Assembly (NCBI GenBank): GCA_033439255.1 | Contig: CM065881.1 | Span: 434,001-498,000 of the forward strand | DNA length: 64,000 nucleotides | Direction of reading: 5' to 3' | DNA from: Hericium rajendrae | Lineage: Eukaryota > Basidiomycota > Agaricomycetes > Russulales > Hericiaceae | In this document: one piece after another, positions 48,111-60,765 of the stretch | How positions within the stretch are numbered: position 1 is the first letter of the stretch | Layout of the letters: each line of letters starts with the position of its first letter | Notes under the pieces: model-generated | Seen by the model: the letters and a program-made list of their open reading frames with translations, nothing else | What the model was told of the DNA's origin: nothing | Databases searched by the model: none | Position numbers and translations under genes: made by a program

Positions 48111-51100
48111 TCACCCCCTCTCTAAGACGCACTTTCGCCTGGAGTGCGTGATGAGCATGGACGGGGTCGAGGTAGATGAGTCCACGAAGATTGGGAGCCT
48201 TGAGTGCATGCGGATGGCGGGTGTAGAAGTCGGTGATTGCACCATGGGCATTGGAAAGGGAGGTACGTGAAAGCCACTGATTTTCCGAATCAGGGTAGCC
48301 TGCCCATTTGACGAGATATTCAATGCCGCGTTTGTTCCGGGTGAGACGAGCATCGAGGACAGACTCAACTTCGTACTCTTCCTCGCCCTCCACAAGGTCA
48401 GGTGGTGGTGCAGGGAAGTTGGGACCATGAGCGTCGGTTTCCTTGTAAGGGGACAACAGGGACGTGTGGAACACCGGGTGGATACGCCAGGTGGGCGGTA
48501 GCTTCAGTCGATAAGAGACTGGGCCCAGGACGTCAGTGATTTCGAAAGGTCCCAGGCGTCGATCAGCAAGCTTAGCTTTGGGTCGCGTGGTTTTGATGTT
48601 CTTGCCATCGAGCCAGACCTTGTCACCAACCTGGAAGTGGATGGTGTCGTGCATATGGTCCTGGTTGTTGCGCTTCATGAGATCAGCAGCTGTTTGAAGG
48701 CTGGCCTGGACCTCAGTGCGAAGTTGTTCGAGGTGACGGAAACGATCCTCGATGGCGGGTGTAGACGATGTGGGGTTGACAGTGGGGATGGCAGTGGGAA
48801 TATAGCCGAGGAGCATTTCAAATGGAGCTCGGTTAGTGGCGCTGTGGATACGGTGGTTGTGCGAGAACTCAGCATAAGGGAGCCATTGGACCCAATCATC
48901 CTGACGGTAGTTGCAGAAGGTACGAAGGAACTGCTCGAGTTCTTGATTGACGCGTTCTGACTCGCCGTCGGTCTGTGGATGATAGGCGGTGCTGAGGGAG
49001 GACTTGATACCAAGTTTGTCGAAGACGCCACGCATGACTTTGCCTGCATACTGTGGGCCACGATCAGAGATGAGGCGTTCCCAGAGGCCGTAGTTCCGAT
49101 AAATCCTGTCAAAAAGGATGTCGACTGTGCCATCACTGGTAATGGTCTCTTTACAAGGAGTGAAGGAGACATGCTTTGTAAAACAGTCGACGACCACATT
49201 GATGGAGTCATAGCCTTGGCATTCTGGGAGTTTGACGATGAAGTCCGAGGTAATGTCTTGGAAGGGACGGGTAGGGATGGCATTGGGAATTGTTTCAACA
49301 TGAGGGCGGTGATTTTGAACCTTGGTGGCCTGGCAGGTAGCACAGCCATCAACATAATCACGAACGAAGACAGACATACCGGGCCACCAGTAGTTGCGAC
49401 TGAGGAGCTCATAGGTCTTGTAGCATCCTGGGTGACCAGCCATGGGGGTGTCATGATGCAGCTTGACGATGTCCCGACGAAGGTCCTTGTCAGCAGGAAT
49501 GTAGACTTTGCCACGAAAGAGGATGAGGCCATCCTCGTAGTTCCATTCTTGGAGGTTCTTGACGAGGGAACGAGGACCATTGTTCAGGATCACATCAAGG
49601 GCTTGAACAACCTCAATGTCCTTGGTCTTGGCATTGCGAATGCGTTGGCGAAGATCAGCATTGCCAATGGACTTGACAGCAGCTGGACGTGTAGCACAGA
49701 TCTGGAAGTACTTGGGGTCGAGGAGGACACGATCGGAGTTGTCGTCGTCCACCCCCTCTCTATGGTCAGGTCGTCTCGACATGGCATCTGGCCGGTGATG
49801 AATACCGGGTTTGTGGATCAGGGTGAAGTCAAAACGAGTGAGGAAGAGAGCCCAGCGAGCCTGACGACGACTCAGCTTTTGGGCAGACTTGAAGTATTCC
49901 AGGTTCTTATGGTCGGTCCAGATCTCCACAGTATGGGGAGAACCTTCCAGGTAGTGGCGCCAGGCTTCGAGGGCATGGATGATGGCCAGGAGTTCCTTGT
50001 CATAGATGTCGTAGTTGCGTTCGGGGGCGGTGAAGGCCTTGGAGATGTAGGCAACAGGGTGCCATTGCTCGTCCTCCCCGCGCTGGGATAGGATACCTCC
50101 TGTGGCATAGTCTGAGGCATCGACCTCAACCAGGTAGGGTTTGGACGGGTCAGGCATGATAAGGACTGGGGACGAGGTGAACGCAGCTTTAAGAGCCTCA
50201 AAGGCATGTTGACATTCAGCAGACCAGGCCCAAGGATGGTCTTTCTTGGTAAGGTCAAACATGGGACGGGCGACTTTGGAGAAGTCCTGGATAAAGCGTC
50301 GATAGAAGTTGCCAAAGCCAACAAAGGACTGGACGTCCTTGACATTACGAGGGGCAGGCCATTCAGCAATGCCTGCAACCTTGACGGGGTCCATGGCGAG
50401 CGTGTTATGGGAGACGATGAGACCGAGGAACTCAACTGAGGGCTGCTCGAACGAGCACTTCTCTGGTTTGAGGAAGAGGTCATTGTCCTGGAGGCGTTGG
50501 AGGACCTTGCGCACAAGGTCGCGATGTTCTTCGAGGGTTTCGGTGAAAATGAGGATATCGTCCATGTAGATGACGACTTTGCCTGTGTCAATGAGATCCT
50601 TGAAAAGTTCATTCATCATTCCTTGGAACGTGGCAGGGGAGTTGGTAAGACCAAAAAACATCACCAGGGGTTCAAAGAGACCGCGGTTGGTTTTGAAGGC
50701 GGCTTTCCATTCGTCGCCCTCCTTGATGCGAACGTTGTTGTAACCCCAACGAACGTCCATCTTGGAGAAGACTTTGGCACCCTTGAGCTTGTCAACGAGT
50801 TCAGAGATGAGGGGCAGGGGATATTCATTCTTGATGGTGCCTTTGTTGAGGGTGCGATAATCCTGGACGGGGCGTAGTTTTCCATCTTTTTTCTTGATAA
50901 AGAAGAAGGGACTCGCCATAGGGGATTTGGAAGGACGGATGTAGCCTTTCTTGACCTGGTCATCAAGGAATGAATCGAGGTCCTCCTGCTCGGTAGGAGC
51001 CATGGGATAGACCTTGCATGAACGGGGTTCAAAACCATCTTTCAGGTCAATGGCGTGATCCCAAGGGCGACGTTCGGGGAGGCGATGGGAGGATTCCTCG

Positions 51101-54100
51101 TCGAAGACGGGTTGGAAATCCTGATACTGAGGGGAAACCATCTCAGCAAAGGACTTCTCTGCAACACAAGTGGCCACACGCTCCGCCAGTTTCTGAGCAT
51201 TGGTGAAAGAGCGACGGATACGGATGGTGTGTTGATAGTCGGGGTTGTCGTCTGGTGGGGGTGGTGTGTCCCAGTCAGGGAGAACACCAGCTAGACGAAG
51301 GCCCTCTTCAACCCAGTCGTCATCGACATTAGGTCGGGGGTCATCGTCCTCAGTGAATAGACGTGCAGGGACTTTGGACAGGTGGATGCGGCGAAGGCGG
51401 ACACCTTGGACTCGGCGAGCGGGGATCACGTATTTGGGAAGTGGAGCAGCAACAAATGGTGGGGGCAGTGGGAGCAATGGAGGGGGCAAGGTGGGGGGAG
51501 CAGTACTACAGCAGTGCTGAGGACTGGTGGACGAGGGGCTGAGTGGCGGCGTTCAGTGCGAGTGGACAGGTTCTTGACCGGGGGTTTATTCAGAGTGCAA
51601 GAGGGAGGGCAGCGAGTCATGTCGACACGACGAGAGACCCAATCAATTTCAGGGTTGTGTTCCTGTAACCAATCGGTCCCAAGGATAATGTCGTAGTCAC
51701 CAATGTCAACGAGATAGAACTCAGCTGTCTCCTCATGGAAGGACATCGAGTCCTTGGCGTAAATGCGGATGTTCTGGTTGACTGAATAGCGGACCCAGCC
51801 CATGATGTTTTCGGAGTTGTCCACATTGCGAACGGGAAAGGGTTTAGGGAGTTTCTTGAGGGGGAACTGGTGTTTCTTGGCAAACTCGGGGTGCATAATG
51901 ATGCCTTCTGCACCACTATCGAGAAGTGCCTCAGCGTCAATTTGTTTCTTGATCGGGGTAGTGATAATCTTGGCCTGGAGCGTAATGGACGGTGTCTGAC
52001 AGTTGGGCGTGATAGCGGACATGCGCAAAGACGATGGATACGATTGCTCATAGGGGTCGGATAGTACAGAGAAGCGATTCGACGGATCAAAGAAATGTTT
52101 CTTGCCACCCACGGACGACGTGACCGGGGGGCGCTTTAAAAACCCTCAACCATATCCTTTAATGCAGCTTTTGCCTCTTCCCTTTCTTCCTCACTCAAGT
52201 CCTTCAACTGCGACGATAAGTCAGCGATGGACCTGTTGATGGCGGGGACAGCGAGGGTGGCGGCTGCATCTTCTGGAGCTACTCCCGGAGCAGAGCCGGT
52301 TTCTAGCGCTCGGACACGAGGGATTGGGGCACGGGGGTTGGAGTCGGCATTGAGGGAGCAGTCGCGGAAGCCATGGCCCTTCTGGCGGCAGCGGAAGCAA
52401 CCACCCTCACGCCTGAGGCGCTCACGGTCAGGCTCCGAGAGTTTGGGCAGTGGGGCACCTGTAGCAGCAACTGTGCGGGATCGGCCAGTAGATGTGGACT
52501 GAGGGGAGCGAGTGCTCACCGGGGCACGCCCAGTTGTAGGGCGGGGACTCTGGAACCGGGTGCGCATGAGGTAGGCAGCATTCCTGTCCCGGGCCCTTGC
52601 CTTCCACTCAACCAGGGTGATGGGCGTGGGGTAGCTGCGCTGGCAATCATCTCGCAAGGTGCTGTTGAGGCCATGCAGGAACCAATCGATCAGGGCCACA
52701 TCGTTGTAGCCGGTGCGAGGAGCGAAGGACTCGAACTCGGTGATGTAGTCGACTACTGGGCGCGTGCCCATCTGGAGGGTCTGGATGGCATGGGAGGCGT
52801 CCTTGGAGTCGTCAAGGGGGGAGAAGTCCAAGTTGAAGTGAGTTCGAAGGGCAGCGAGGTTGGCGTAGCGAGGGACATGGGCTGGAGATGTGGCTGCAGC
52901 CACAAGATCGTCATCCTCAAGGATCTCCTCGACACGCTGGGTGGCCCACTGGCCGGCGATAGGGCCCTGGCAGAGGTCGAGGAAGAGGGAGATCTGGGCG
53001 GTATCCTCTTTATACCTGACAGAGTTGGCACGAAGGAATAAGCAAATACGCAGCTGGAATTCCTTGGACTTGGAACGATCTCCCTCAAAGGGAGCAGGTT
53101 TGACGCCGATCTCGGGGTTGGACATGTCATCGGGTGGCGGAACAGGGGGAGCTGGGGCGATGATTGGTTTGACGTTGATGGTGGGTGTCAATGCAACAGC
53201 GGCAATGGGTGGAGCAGGTGAGGGGACTGGTACTGGGGTAGACGTTGAAACAGGTGGTGGTAGTGGGGCCCGAAGGGTATTGAGGCGGGTAGCTTGTTGC
53301 TGAGCGAGATTCTCTATAACTGCCTGAGAGAGTGCAAGTTCTGCAGCAGTTAAGAAGAGGGTACTGGCCTGCCAAAACCATAGGTCACTTTCGTCTACGA
53401 GGCTGGGTCGCCAACCAACTACAAGCCGATTGGTGTCGGAGCGGTATGTGTAGTAGTTGTTGGTTACCGGGTTGAAGGTAATACCTGGGGGAACAACAAG
53501 TGGTGTGGTGCGAGCAGGGGGAGAATCTACGCTAGAAAGGGCAACGGTGGGAAGCGGTGGGGTAGCGGGGTGTTGACGGCGGTGTTCTGTAGCACTGTGC
53601 AGGACTGTCATCGTCCTCGTCCGGAGTGTCGAAGTCTACTCGAACGATGCCGGAAAGGGTGTAGATGAAGTATTCGTCGAGCGAGGCAAAGATGCCAAGT
53701 GGGTATGGTTCAGTGGTCTGGAAACGGGGGTCGGTGGGATCAATGGTGAGGTCTAGAGGAAGTCAGCCGCAACTGGGCGACGACCAAGAGCACGAGGGTA
53801 CAGGGGATCCGAGTATGGGGTTCTGAGGAATCGGTGGCCGAGGCGTTCTCTGGCCCACACAGGCTCAGGCGAGGGTTCAGGGGTGAAGAGACCTAGTGTG
53901 CAAAAGGGGAACGAGGTCGATGGCAGGATGCTTGCAGGGGATCCTCAGTTGGGTTGGCGACAGTGGTAAGCGATGTCCGAGGCACCGAACGTGAATTCTT
54001 GCAAGTCGACGTCAAAGGAAACTCGAATTCGAACGTATAAGGCAATGGAGATAGCACCTGCACGTGGTTTCCACAACCTCAATCGAAACCAAACTCCTTC

Positions 54101-54305
54101 GGCTTCCCAACGCTTCACAGCACAATAGCGGAGGAGGGGGATGAGTGCACTGCCCTCGATAGTGTTGGCGATGGGGAAGGGGAGATGAGGTTGATGGAAT
54201 GGGTGTCGAGATTCGGTGAAGATGTCGGCGGTGAAGGGTTCAAAGAAGAAAGGTATGATGGGCGATAGTAGAGAGGTGAGGCGGGTGTATGAGAGATTGT
54301 CCAGG

Positions 54306-54786
54306 TGTCAAGACTCGGTCGTAGACAGCAGAGAACCACCCAAGTCACCAGCGATGATGGGAGCGAGAGAGCAGAGAGCGACTAGCAGCGCAGTGACCTG
54401 TATTGATGATACTTAACAGTCTGGACAAACAATAATGTGTCAAAGTGCGAATCTGAGTGATAGAGAGTGACTCAAGATACAGACGAAATGGACAATCTAG
54501 GGAAATAGGCGAGCGACAGGGAGCCTATAAGTACTGGGACGACAATGGGAAAAGAACAATGGACACCATAACGGGTCGAACAATAGAGTGAGAACAATGG
54601 TGGCCAAAAGGAGAACAATGGGAGGGAGAACAATAGGATGTCCCAAAGGGGAACAAGGGCATGGGTGAAGGATAGCCCCAGGTCATGTGAGGAAGTGAAC
54701 ATGTGATGGGGCTGCTGGAGCACATGACCGACGCGATGCCTTGATGGCAGAGAAGAAGGTGGAGAGAAATGGAGCGATCCGTGACA
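54306..54786 (-). repeat. LTR of the chromovirus (5' in element sense)
   Basis: Direct repeat of 47688-48110. Confidence 0.9.
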
Positions 54787-55582
54787 CCCGCCTTCTTTTT
54801 TGACATGTCCGCATTCACCATGCCCGCATCCCCGTGCTCGCCCAAGTCGCCCTTCCACATGACAATTTCACCGTGCCCCAAGGGCAAGGCCCGCTGCCGT
54901 CCTGCCCCGCTCATGCTTCTCCCGCCCCAGACGTCCCTGGCCAAATGCCCCACGAACTCGCCCGCCGTCGACATCCACCAGGCGCGTACTGATTTCCTGG
55001 ATGACCCCTTTGTCCCAGCCATTCCCGTCAAGGACGTGGCTCTCCCTCGCGCGAGGAACATGGACCTCCGCATCAGGGAAATGGGAATTCTACATAGCTC
55101 AGTAACAGTTTATGTGGTCTATGATAGGGCTATATGGACTATGTAGCCCCCTCCTCACCTATATAGAGCTATGATGACTATCATAGTTCTCATAGCAGTA
55201 AGTACAAGGTATATAGCTCTATGTAGTCATGAGGGATAGCTATGGTTACTATATAATCCCATAGGCATGCTATGAAAGCTATATGCCCTATGGCTACTCA
55301 GCTAGACATTAGAGGCATCAAGGTCAAATCTTCTACAATTCAGATTGGAGGACAATAAGCATGATCATCAAGGTAAAAAAAATATATATTGTCAATGTAG
55401 CTACATGATGTACTAGCTACAGGGCACAGGCATGGGATATGCTCGTGTGCAGGGTGTTGCAGACAGGTGTGGGCTGACTCAGCAGCCCGCGCGATGTGGG
55501 ACGCGGCGTTGAGGGCGCGGAGGCAGCGGCGCGGACGCGGCGCTGGGTGCGCAGAGGCGGCGGATGCGGCGCAGACCGGGCA

Positions 55583-55640
55583 GAGGCGGCGTTGAGGATG
55601 CGGACGCGGCGTTGAGGATGCGGACGCGGCGTTGAGGGCG
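55583..55640. repeat. GC-rich 20-bp minisatellite in E3
   Basis: Copies of a unit like GCGTTGAGGATGCGGACGCG. A second array of about 21 bp (GTCGTCGACGGGCTGCCCGC type) lies at about 55995-56160. Neither matches the units of E1, E2 or E4. Confidence 0.7.
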
Positions 55641-56398
55641 TAGGTGCGACACGGACAGCGCGGAGGCAGCGCGGATGGCGCGGAGGCAGCGCGGACAGCG
55701 CGGCTGCGGCGGTGAGGACGGGGAGGCGGCGGTGAAGGTGCAGACGTGGCAGATGCAGCGCGGGGCACGCAGACACGGCGTTGAGGGCGCGGAGGTGGCG
55801 TTGAGGGCCAGGAGGCGGCGTTGAGGGCCAGAAGGCGGCGTTGAGGGCAAGGAGGCGGCGCGAAGGGCGCGTGACAGGCACGGGAAGGGCGCGGGCCGTG
55901 CACGACGGGCGCGAGAGGCGTGGCCCGTGCACACACGTCGTTGACCATGCACAGATGGCGTGCAACGGCGTGTGTGCGTGGCCCGTGCATACTTCCCGTG
56001 TCGTCGACGGGCTCCCCGCGTCGTCGACGGGCTGCCCATGCTGTCGACGGGCTCTCCGCGTCGTCGCTGGGCTGTCCGCGTTGTCGACGGCCTTCCCGCA
56101 TCGTCGCTGGCCTGTCCACGTCGTTGCTGGGCTGCCTGTGTCGTCAACGGGCTGCCCGCGTCGTCCGCGGGCTTTCTGTGGGCTGCCCGCGTCGTCCGCG
56201 GGCTGCCCGTGTTGTTCGCGGGCTGTGTGTCGTCTGCGGCTGACCGTGTCGTGGATGGGATGGGCGGGTCGTGCGCGGGCTATGGGTGTCGGGCTGCGGG
56301 TATCGTCGATGGGGTGGTGGGCAAGCGGATGGGCGTGGAGGGTGCGCGAGAGCAGGGCGGCGAGGCGTCGGGGGGAAGGGGGCCAGTTGGCGAGAAAT

Positions 56399-56430
56399 GA
56401 GAGTACCACTCACCGATGAGTGGTACTCTC
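56399..56430 (-). other. Covarying palindrome / stem-loop of E3
   Basis: 14-bp arms around a CCGA loop; stem core AGTACCACTCA / TGAGTGGTACT. Differs from E1 at several paired positions with pairing kept. Confidence 0.8.
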
Positions 56431-56877
56431 GAGATCAGTACAATGCACACGAAATATAACTTTTTTTTACTTACCTGTGCCTCTGGACCCTCGAGCCCCC
56501 ACCGGATACCTCCTTCGGGTTGACGAGATGACGGAAAACGAGATGGGGGAGGAGAGGAGAGACCGAAGGAGAGGGAGTGGGCAAGGAGAGACGAGAGAGC
56601 GTCGAAGACGAACGACGCGACTTCGCTGTCCAGCCACCGAGCGCGCAAAGTTACGATCAACGAGGGCACAACAAATCAAATAAAATCGTCTAATTTCAGG
56701 GAAAAAGAGCGCGAATGCAGATTAATCAGAAGAATACATTGTATGAGCATTACTTCTATCTACTGTACTGTAAACTACCAGGCAGCACAGGCAATATAAT
56801 GAGGTCTGCCCGCCTAGCCTCTGTTGCCGCGCCCGGCAGTACCCGGCCCGGACATAACTGTGGCTCCGCTGGCAATC

Positions 56878-56886
56878 TTATTTAAG
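56878..56886 (+). promoter_or_regulatory. TATA-like box of E3 central promoter
   Basis: TTATTTAAG followed by GCTCGCGCGACGCGC, as in E1, with a CT-rich first exon after it. Confidence 0.55.
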
Positions 56887-59467
56887 GCTCGCGCGACGCG
56901 CATCTCCTCTCTCTCTCTTACCACCACCATCTCCTCCGTCTTCGAGCTCTTCGCTCTTAACTTTAGCTTTTGCTCTTGACCCTACTACTGGAGGTAAGCT
57001 TTCTTGTTTATTGGTCTTATGTTCTTATACTGACTTTTATTCTCTTATTAGGTTATTAGATTTTCGCTTTTTTGTCTTATTGGTAAGTACTCATTATAGA
57101 CTTGTAGACTTCCTATATTATCTTTGTTGACAATCTCTAGTTTAGATTTTCGCTTTTTTCTAATGTTGGTAAGTCTTCTTGCTCATATATAATCTTGTGA
57201 TATCATGATTAATATATATCTTGCTAGATATATGTACACTTAGTTTAGTTATGTAATAGATTATTAGATTTTGAATATAATCTTTTTGATGTGATCTTAT
57301 ATTGTTTGATGTGTGACTTTTATGTGATAAAAGTAAATATAATATTGTAGACTTTTATGAAGTCTACTAAAGCTATATAATGAAGTTCAGAAGTGAAGCT
57401 ATGATAAAGTTTATAGATGTGTCTAGTACTGTCTACTGAGTATAACTTACATCAGTAAGATATCTTCCATACATTGTATAGCTAGATCTGCTACAATAGA
57501 TATTATAGCTGACTAGAAAGCTATCATAGCTATCATAGAGCTACATAGCAACCCACTCAAGCTACATAGCACTACATAGCATCTCACTACAGCTATATGA
57601 GCTATGTAGAACTTGACGTTGCTATGGCTCTAGGAAATCTATGTAGGACTTATAGAGCTATATAGGACCTGTTCATTTCCCTGATGCGGACCATCGCGAA
57701 GAAGCCGTCGCGATTGAATCTCGTTGTGGGCGGCTTGTTCAGGGCTATGAGTGGGCGGAGGAATTAGCCGAATGATGGTGAGTTCATCAGAAAAATGTGT
57801 AAGTGGTATATAGCTCTATGAAGTCTACATAGATCTCCTAGCTCCATAGCACTGCCCTTTTCTCTATAGCCAGCATAGCTAAAGGGAGATGCTATGTAGT
57901 GCTATGAAGCTGAAGGGCAATGCTATGAAGTGCTATGATAGCTATGATAGCTAAGTATGTAGCTACTATAGCATACCTACCTATCAAGGCTATTAGAACT
58001 ATACTATTGACATAGGCTATATTCAATAGATAGACTTGGTACATCTATCCATAATACAAAAGTTATGAGAATTATCTAAATTCTTACTTGATTATAAAGC
58101 CTGATTAGCTCAAAGAAAAGACTTTTCAAAATTGATTCATTTTATTATAAAAGGCATGAAATTTATTTGTTATCTGATCAAAGTTGTATTACATTAATTA
58201 ACTAGTACTATATTATATTGACTACTATATATTATTAACAAACAAAGCCTATATAATAGAGGCAAGATAGGTAACACTTACACTAAAACCTACCGAAAAA
58301 AAATCGAAATATAAGCTACAAAACATAAGAGAACAATGTCAAAGGCTTACCATCATCAAGGTAAGAAGCTATAATAAGAAAAAGCGAAAATGTAATCTAT
58401 AAGTTAAGAACATTAAGTATTAGTTAACAAAGAAAGAAAAGAATTGACTCACCAAATGCTAGAGCAAAAGATATAAAACGACGAACGACAGACAAGAAAC
58501 GATGAGCGAGAGACGAGAGATGATGGGGGTTGGAGAGAGAGAGAGGACGCGCGTCATGCGAGGGTTATATAGGTGAGCACGGGTTTGCCCGGCGGAGCCC
58601 CAAATGTGGCTGCCAGGCGCTGCCGGGGGGCTACATCTGAAAAATTTGCCGGTGGTACATAGCTCTATCTAGTCTACATAGATCTCCTAGTTTCATAGTA
58701 TCGCCCTTTATTGTATAGCCCACATAGCTAAAGGGTGATACTATGTAGTATGACTAGCTATGAAAGCTATAAGGCTTATGGATCTTATATATCCTACATT
58801 CAATATGTGTCTCATATATCCTACATTTCATATGTGTCTCACATATTCTATATTCAATATATGTCTCACATATCTTATATTTAATATGTAGACCTACTAT
58901 ACATATTAAAGCAATAAAATCTATTAAAACTATAAATCTTTTTTACAGTTAAATCAGAATTGATAATATATGATCACACAAGTATAAAAGATTTCAATAC
59001 ATCAAGATTATATTGATATCATAAACACTACTACTAACTAAAAAGCAAAAATATAAGTAAGAGAATATAAAACAAGAGAAGATAAGTAAAAGAATACAAG
59101 ATAAGATAAGAAAACAATAGATAAGTAAGAATAGATAGGTAAGAATAGATAAGAAAACATTAGTCTTAGAGGATAAAGATAAAAACTTACCAAAGTAACA
59201 AAAAGCGAAATCTAAAGAACAACTTGAAGACATTAGTATAAGTATAAGTATAAGTAATAAGATATCAACAATGAAAGATTACCTTTAAGAATAACAAATG
59301 AGCAAGAAATAAAGACGAACAAGTAAGAGCCGACGACGAGTGACTAAGAAACGACGACGAGCGAACAAGAAATGACGACGAGCAAGCAAAGGACGTCGAC
59401 GAAGGCATCGACGTGGCAAGAGACAGTGGGGGTTAAGGAGCAAGAGGCAACGCGCGTCGCGCGAGCC

Positions 59468-59475
59468 TTATATAC
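59468..59475 (-). promoter_or_regulatory. TATA box of E2 central promoter
   Basis: GTATATAA on the minus strand, followed by GGCTCGCGCGACGCGCGTTG, identical in plan to E1. Confidence 0.6.
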
Positions 59476-59915
59476 GAATCCCGGGCGGAGCCGGGATTCG
59501 TGGCTGCCGGGCGCTTGCCGAGCATCGCGTCAGAGACTGGGGCCAGACTTCACTAAATGGCCTTGGCTCCCTGTGAGCTTCATGCATAGTAGATACTTAT
59601 GATGCTCATTATTTCGAATCATATATACAATTTATAGCCATACTGTTTTTTCCTAAATTAATGCGATTTTTCTTGATTTGTAGTGGCTCGACGAACGTAG
59701 CTTCGCTCGTTTGGTGGCTGAAGCACCGAAGGCGCGTCGCTCGACTTGTTGCTTTCACTCGTCATCCTCCCCTTCGTATCTCCTCGTGTCTCCTTACCTC
59801 CTTTCCGTTTCAACGTCCTCGCCTGCTCTGTTTTCGAAGCTGGAGAGTATTACGGGAGTCAGAGGGGCCCAAGGTACGTACAGAAAACTTTTATTTTCAT
59901 AGTATCTACTAATCT

Positions 59916-59946
59916 CGAGTCTCGCTCGGTTATCGAGCGAGACTCG
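59916..59946 (+). other. Covarying palindrome / stem-loop of E2
   Basis: 13-bp arms around a GTTAT loop; stem core AGTCTCGCTCG / CGAGCGAGACT. It overlaps the CTCGAG acceptor of the intron that precedes it. Confidence 0.8.
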
Positions 59947-60647
59947 TTTTTTACTTGTTCTTCGACGCTCTACGCCACCCTCCATGCCCTTCGACACCCC
60001 GCCTCGTCTCTCGCGCACTTTCCGTGCCTGTTTCCCACTCCGCGCCCCTGTCCCCCCACTCCGCGCCTCGTCGACAACCCACGCCCGTGCCGCCGACACA
60101 CATCACCCCCGTCCTGCGCACACAGCTGCGACAACACGCGGGGACTTCCACCGGCTCGCACATGGCTCCCAACACCCGCGCAGACGGCCACGTCAGCGCA
60201 AGTCGGACGTGGCCCCGCCCTGGCGCAGGCCTATCGCCTTAGCGATGGCCACACAGTGCACGGATGCCAGCACGGACGCGCGGACAGCCACGCCAGTGCG
60301 AATACGGCTGCGAGCGCACATGGTAACCCACGCAAGCCGATGCACCTGCGCGCACGTCCCCACGCATCGTGCACAGGCCCGCGGCAGCCGGCTCGCATGC
60401 GGGCCCTGCATGTTGCACTCCGCGCCGCCCTCCCGCGTACGGCTAGTGTGCCTCGCGCGCAGGCTTACCGCGCCGTGCACGGGCCCGTGGCAGCACACCA
60501 ACATCGCCAGCCAACGTCGCGCCTCCGGCGCGCAGGGCTGCTGCGTTGCCACGGCCTCCGCGCCGCGTCCCTGCCTCCTGCATCTCGTGCACGGGCCCGG
60601 CACCTCAACCACTTGTGCACGGGTCCTGGGCCTCGCGCATGCCCGCC

Positions 60648-60765
60648 ACGTCCCGCGCACACCCGCCACATCTCGTGCACATCCGCCACGTCTCGTGCAC
60701 ATCCGCCACGTCTCGCGCACACCCCTCAACGCATCGTGCACGCCGCTCAATGCATCGTGCACGCG
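60648..60765. repeat. GC-rich 20-bp minisatellite in E2
   Basis: About five copies of a unit like CCGCCACGTCTCGTGCACAT. Long open frames through it in several frames are repeat artefacts. Confidence 0.75.

Larger units (their letters stand above)
47688..54786 (-). mobile_element. Ty3/Gypsy chromovirus (fossil; looks whole or nearly so)
   Basis: LTRs 47688-48110 (423 bp) and 54306-54786 (481 bp) start TGTCA and end TGACA; they differ mainly by one indel block of about 60 bp. The 5-bp flanks are CCCAC and CCCGC, one mismatch. Minus-strand parts in order: gag about 53611-52136 with a CCHC knuckle (CFRCRQKGHGFRDC), protease region about 52112-51426 (LLDSGAEG), then reverse transcriptase, RNase H, integrase and a C-terminal chromodomain (about 51.4-48.1 kb; YLVKWAGYPDSENQW). 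Near-identical LTRs point to a recent insertion. It sits in gene H. Confidence 0.93.
55071..57686 (-). mobile_element. E3: TIR element of the new family
   Basis: Starts CATCAGGGAAATG and ends CATTTCCCTGATG, flanked by CG on both sides (55069-55070, 57687-57688). Same order as E1: end A with CTATGATAG-type words, a GC-rich minisatellite (about 55480-56370), palindrome 56399-56430, an intron on the minus strand (donor CAG|GTAAGTA, branch GTACTGAT), a TATA promoter pointing right at 56878, CT-rich exons with two copies of an AGATTTTCGCTTTTTT mini-exon, then end B. Sequence identity to E1 is low outside the conserved blocks, so the copies are old relative to each other or belong to subfamilies. 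It interrupts gene H in frame. Confidence 0.85.
46432..57767 (+). pseudogene. Gene H: host gene of unknown function, interrupted by two mobile elements
   Basis: First coding part 46432-47687: Ser/Pro/Arg-rich N-terminus, basic central stretch (KKVHAKGTSKSAAKRRRSRS), then FDAVPLQNELALMQFVDGGD and GIWWDEHEEWEYAHLLGG. After the Gypsy element the frame resumes at 54787 (AFFFDMSAFTMPASPCSPKS ... VPAIPVKDVALPRARNMDLR). After element E3 it resumes again at 57689 (TIAKKPSRLNLVVGGLFRAM) with a stop at 57767. All junctions keep frame once the target duplications are counted once. I recall the ELALMQF...IWWD..EEWEYAHLL and GGLFRAM blocks from other mushroom proteins of unknown function. It is surely non-functional here as a full protein. 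Confidence 0.75.

Noticed and set aside
48979-50091. 370-residue plus-strand frame inside the Gypsy element
   Set aside because: Antisense shadow of the pol region; no independent motif.
55340-56409. Large minus-strand frames in E3
   Set aside because: Minisatellite artefact, as in the other copies.
55055-57700. 16-bp inverted repeat CCGCATCAGGGAAATG as a host inversion junction
   Set aside because: It is the E3 TIR plus a self-complementary CG duplication; the gene H frame is restored without invoking an inversion.
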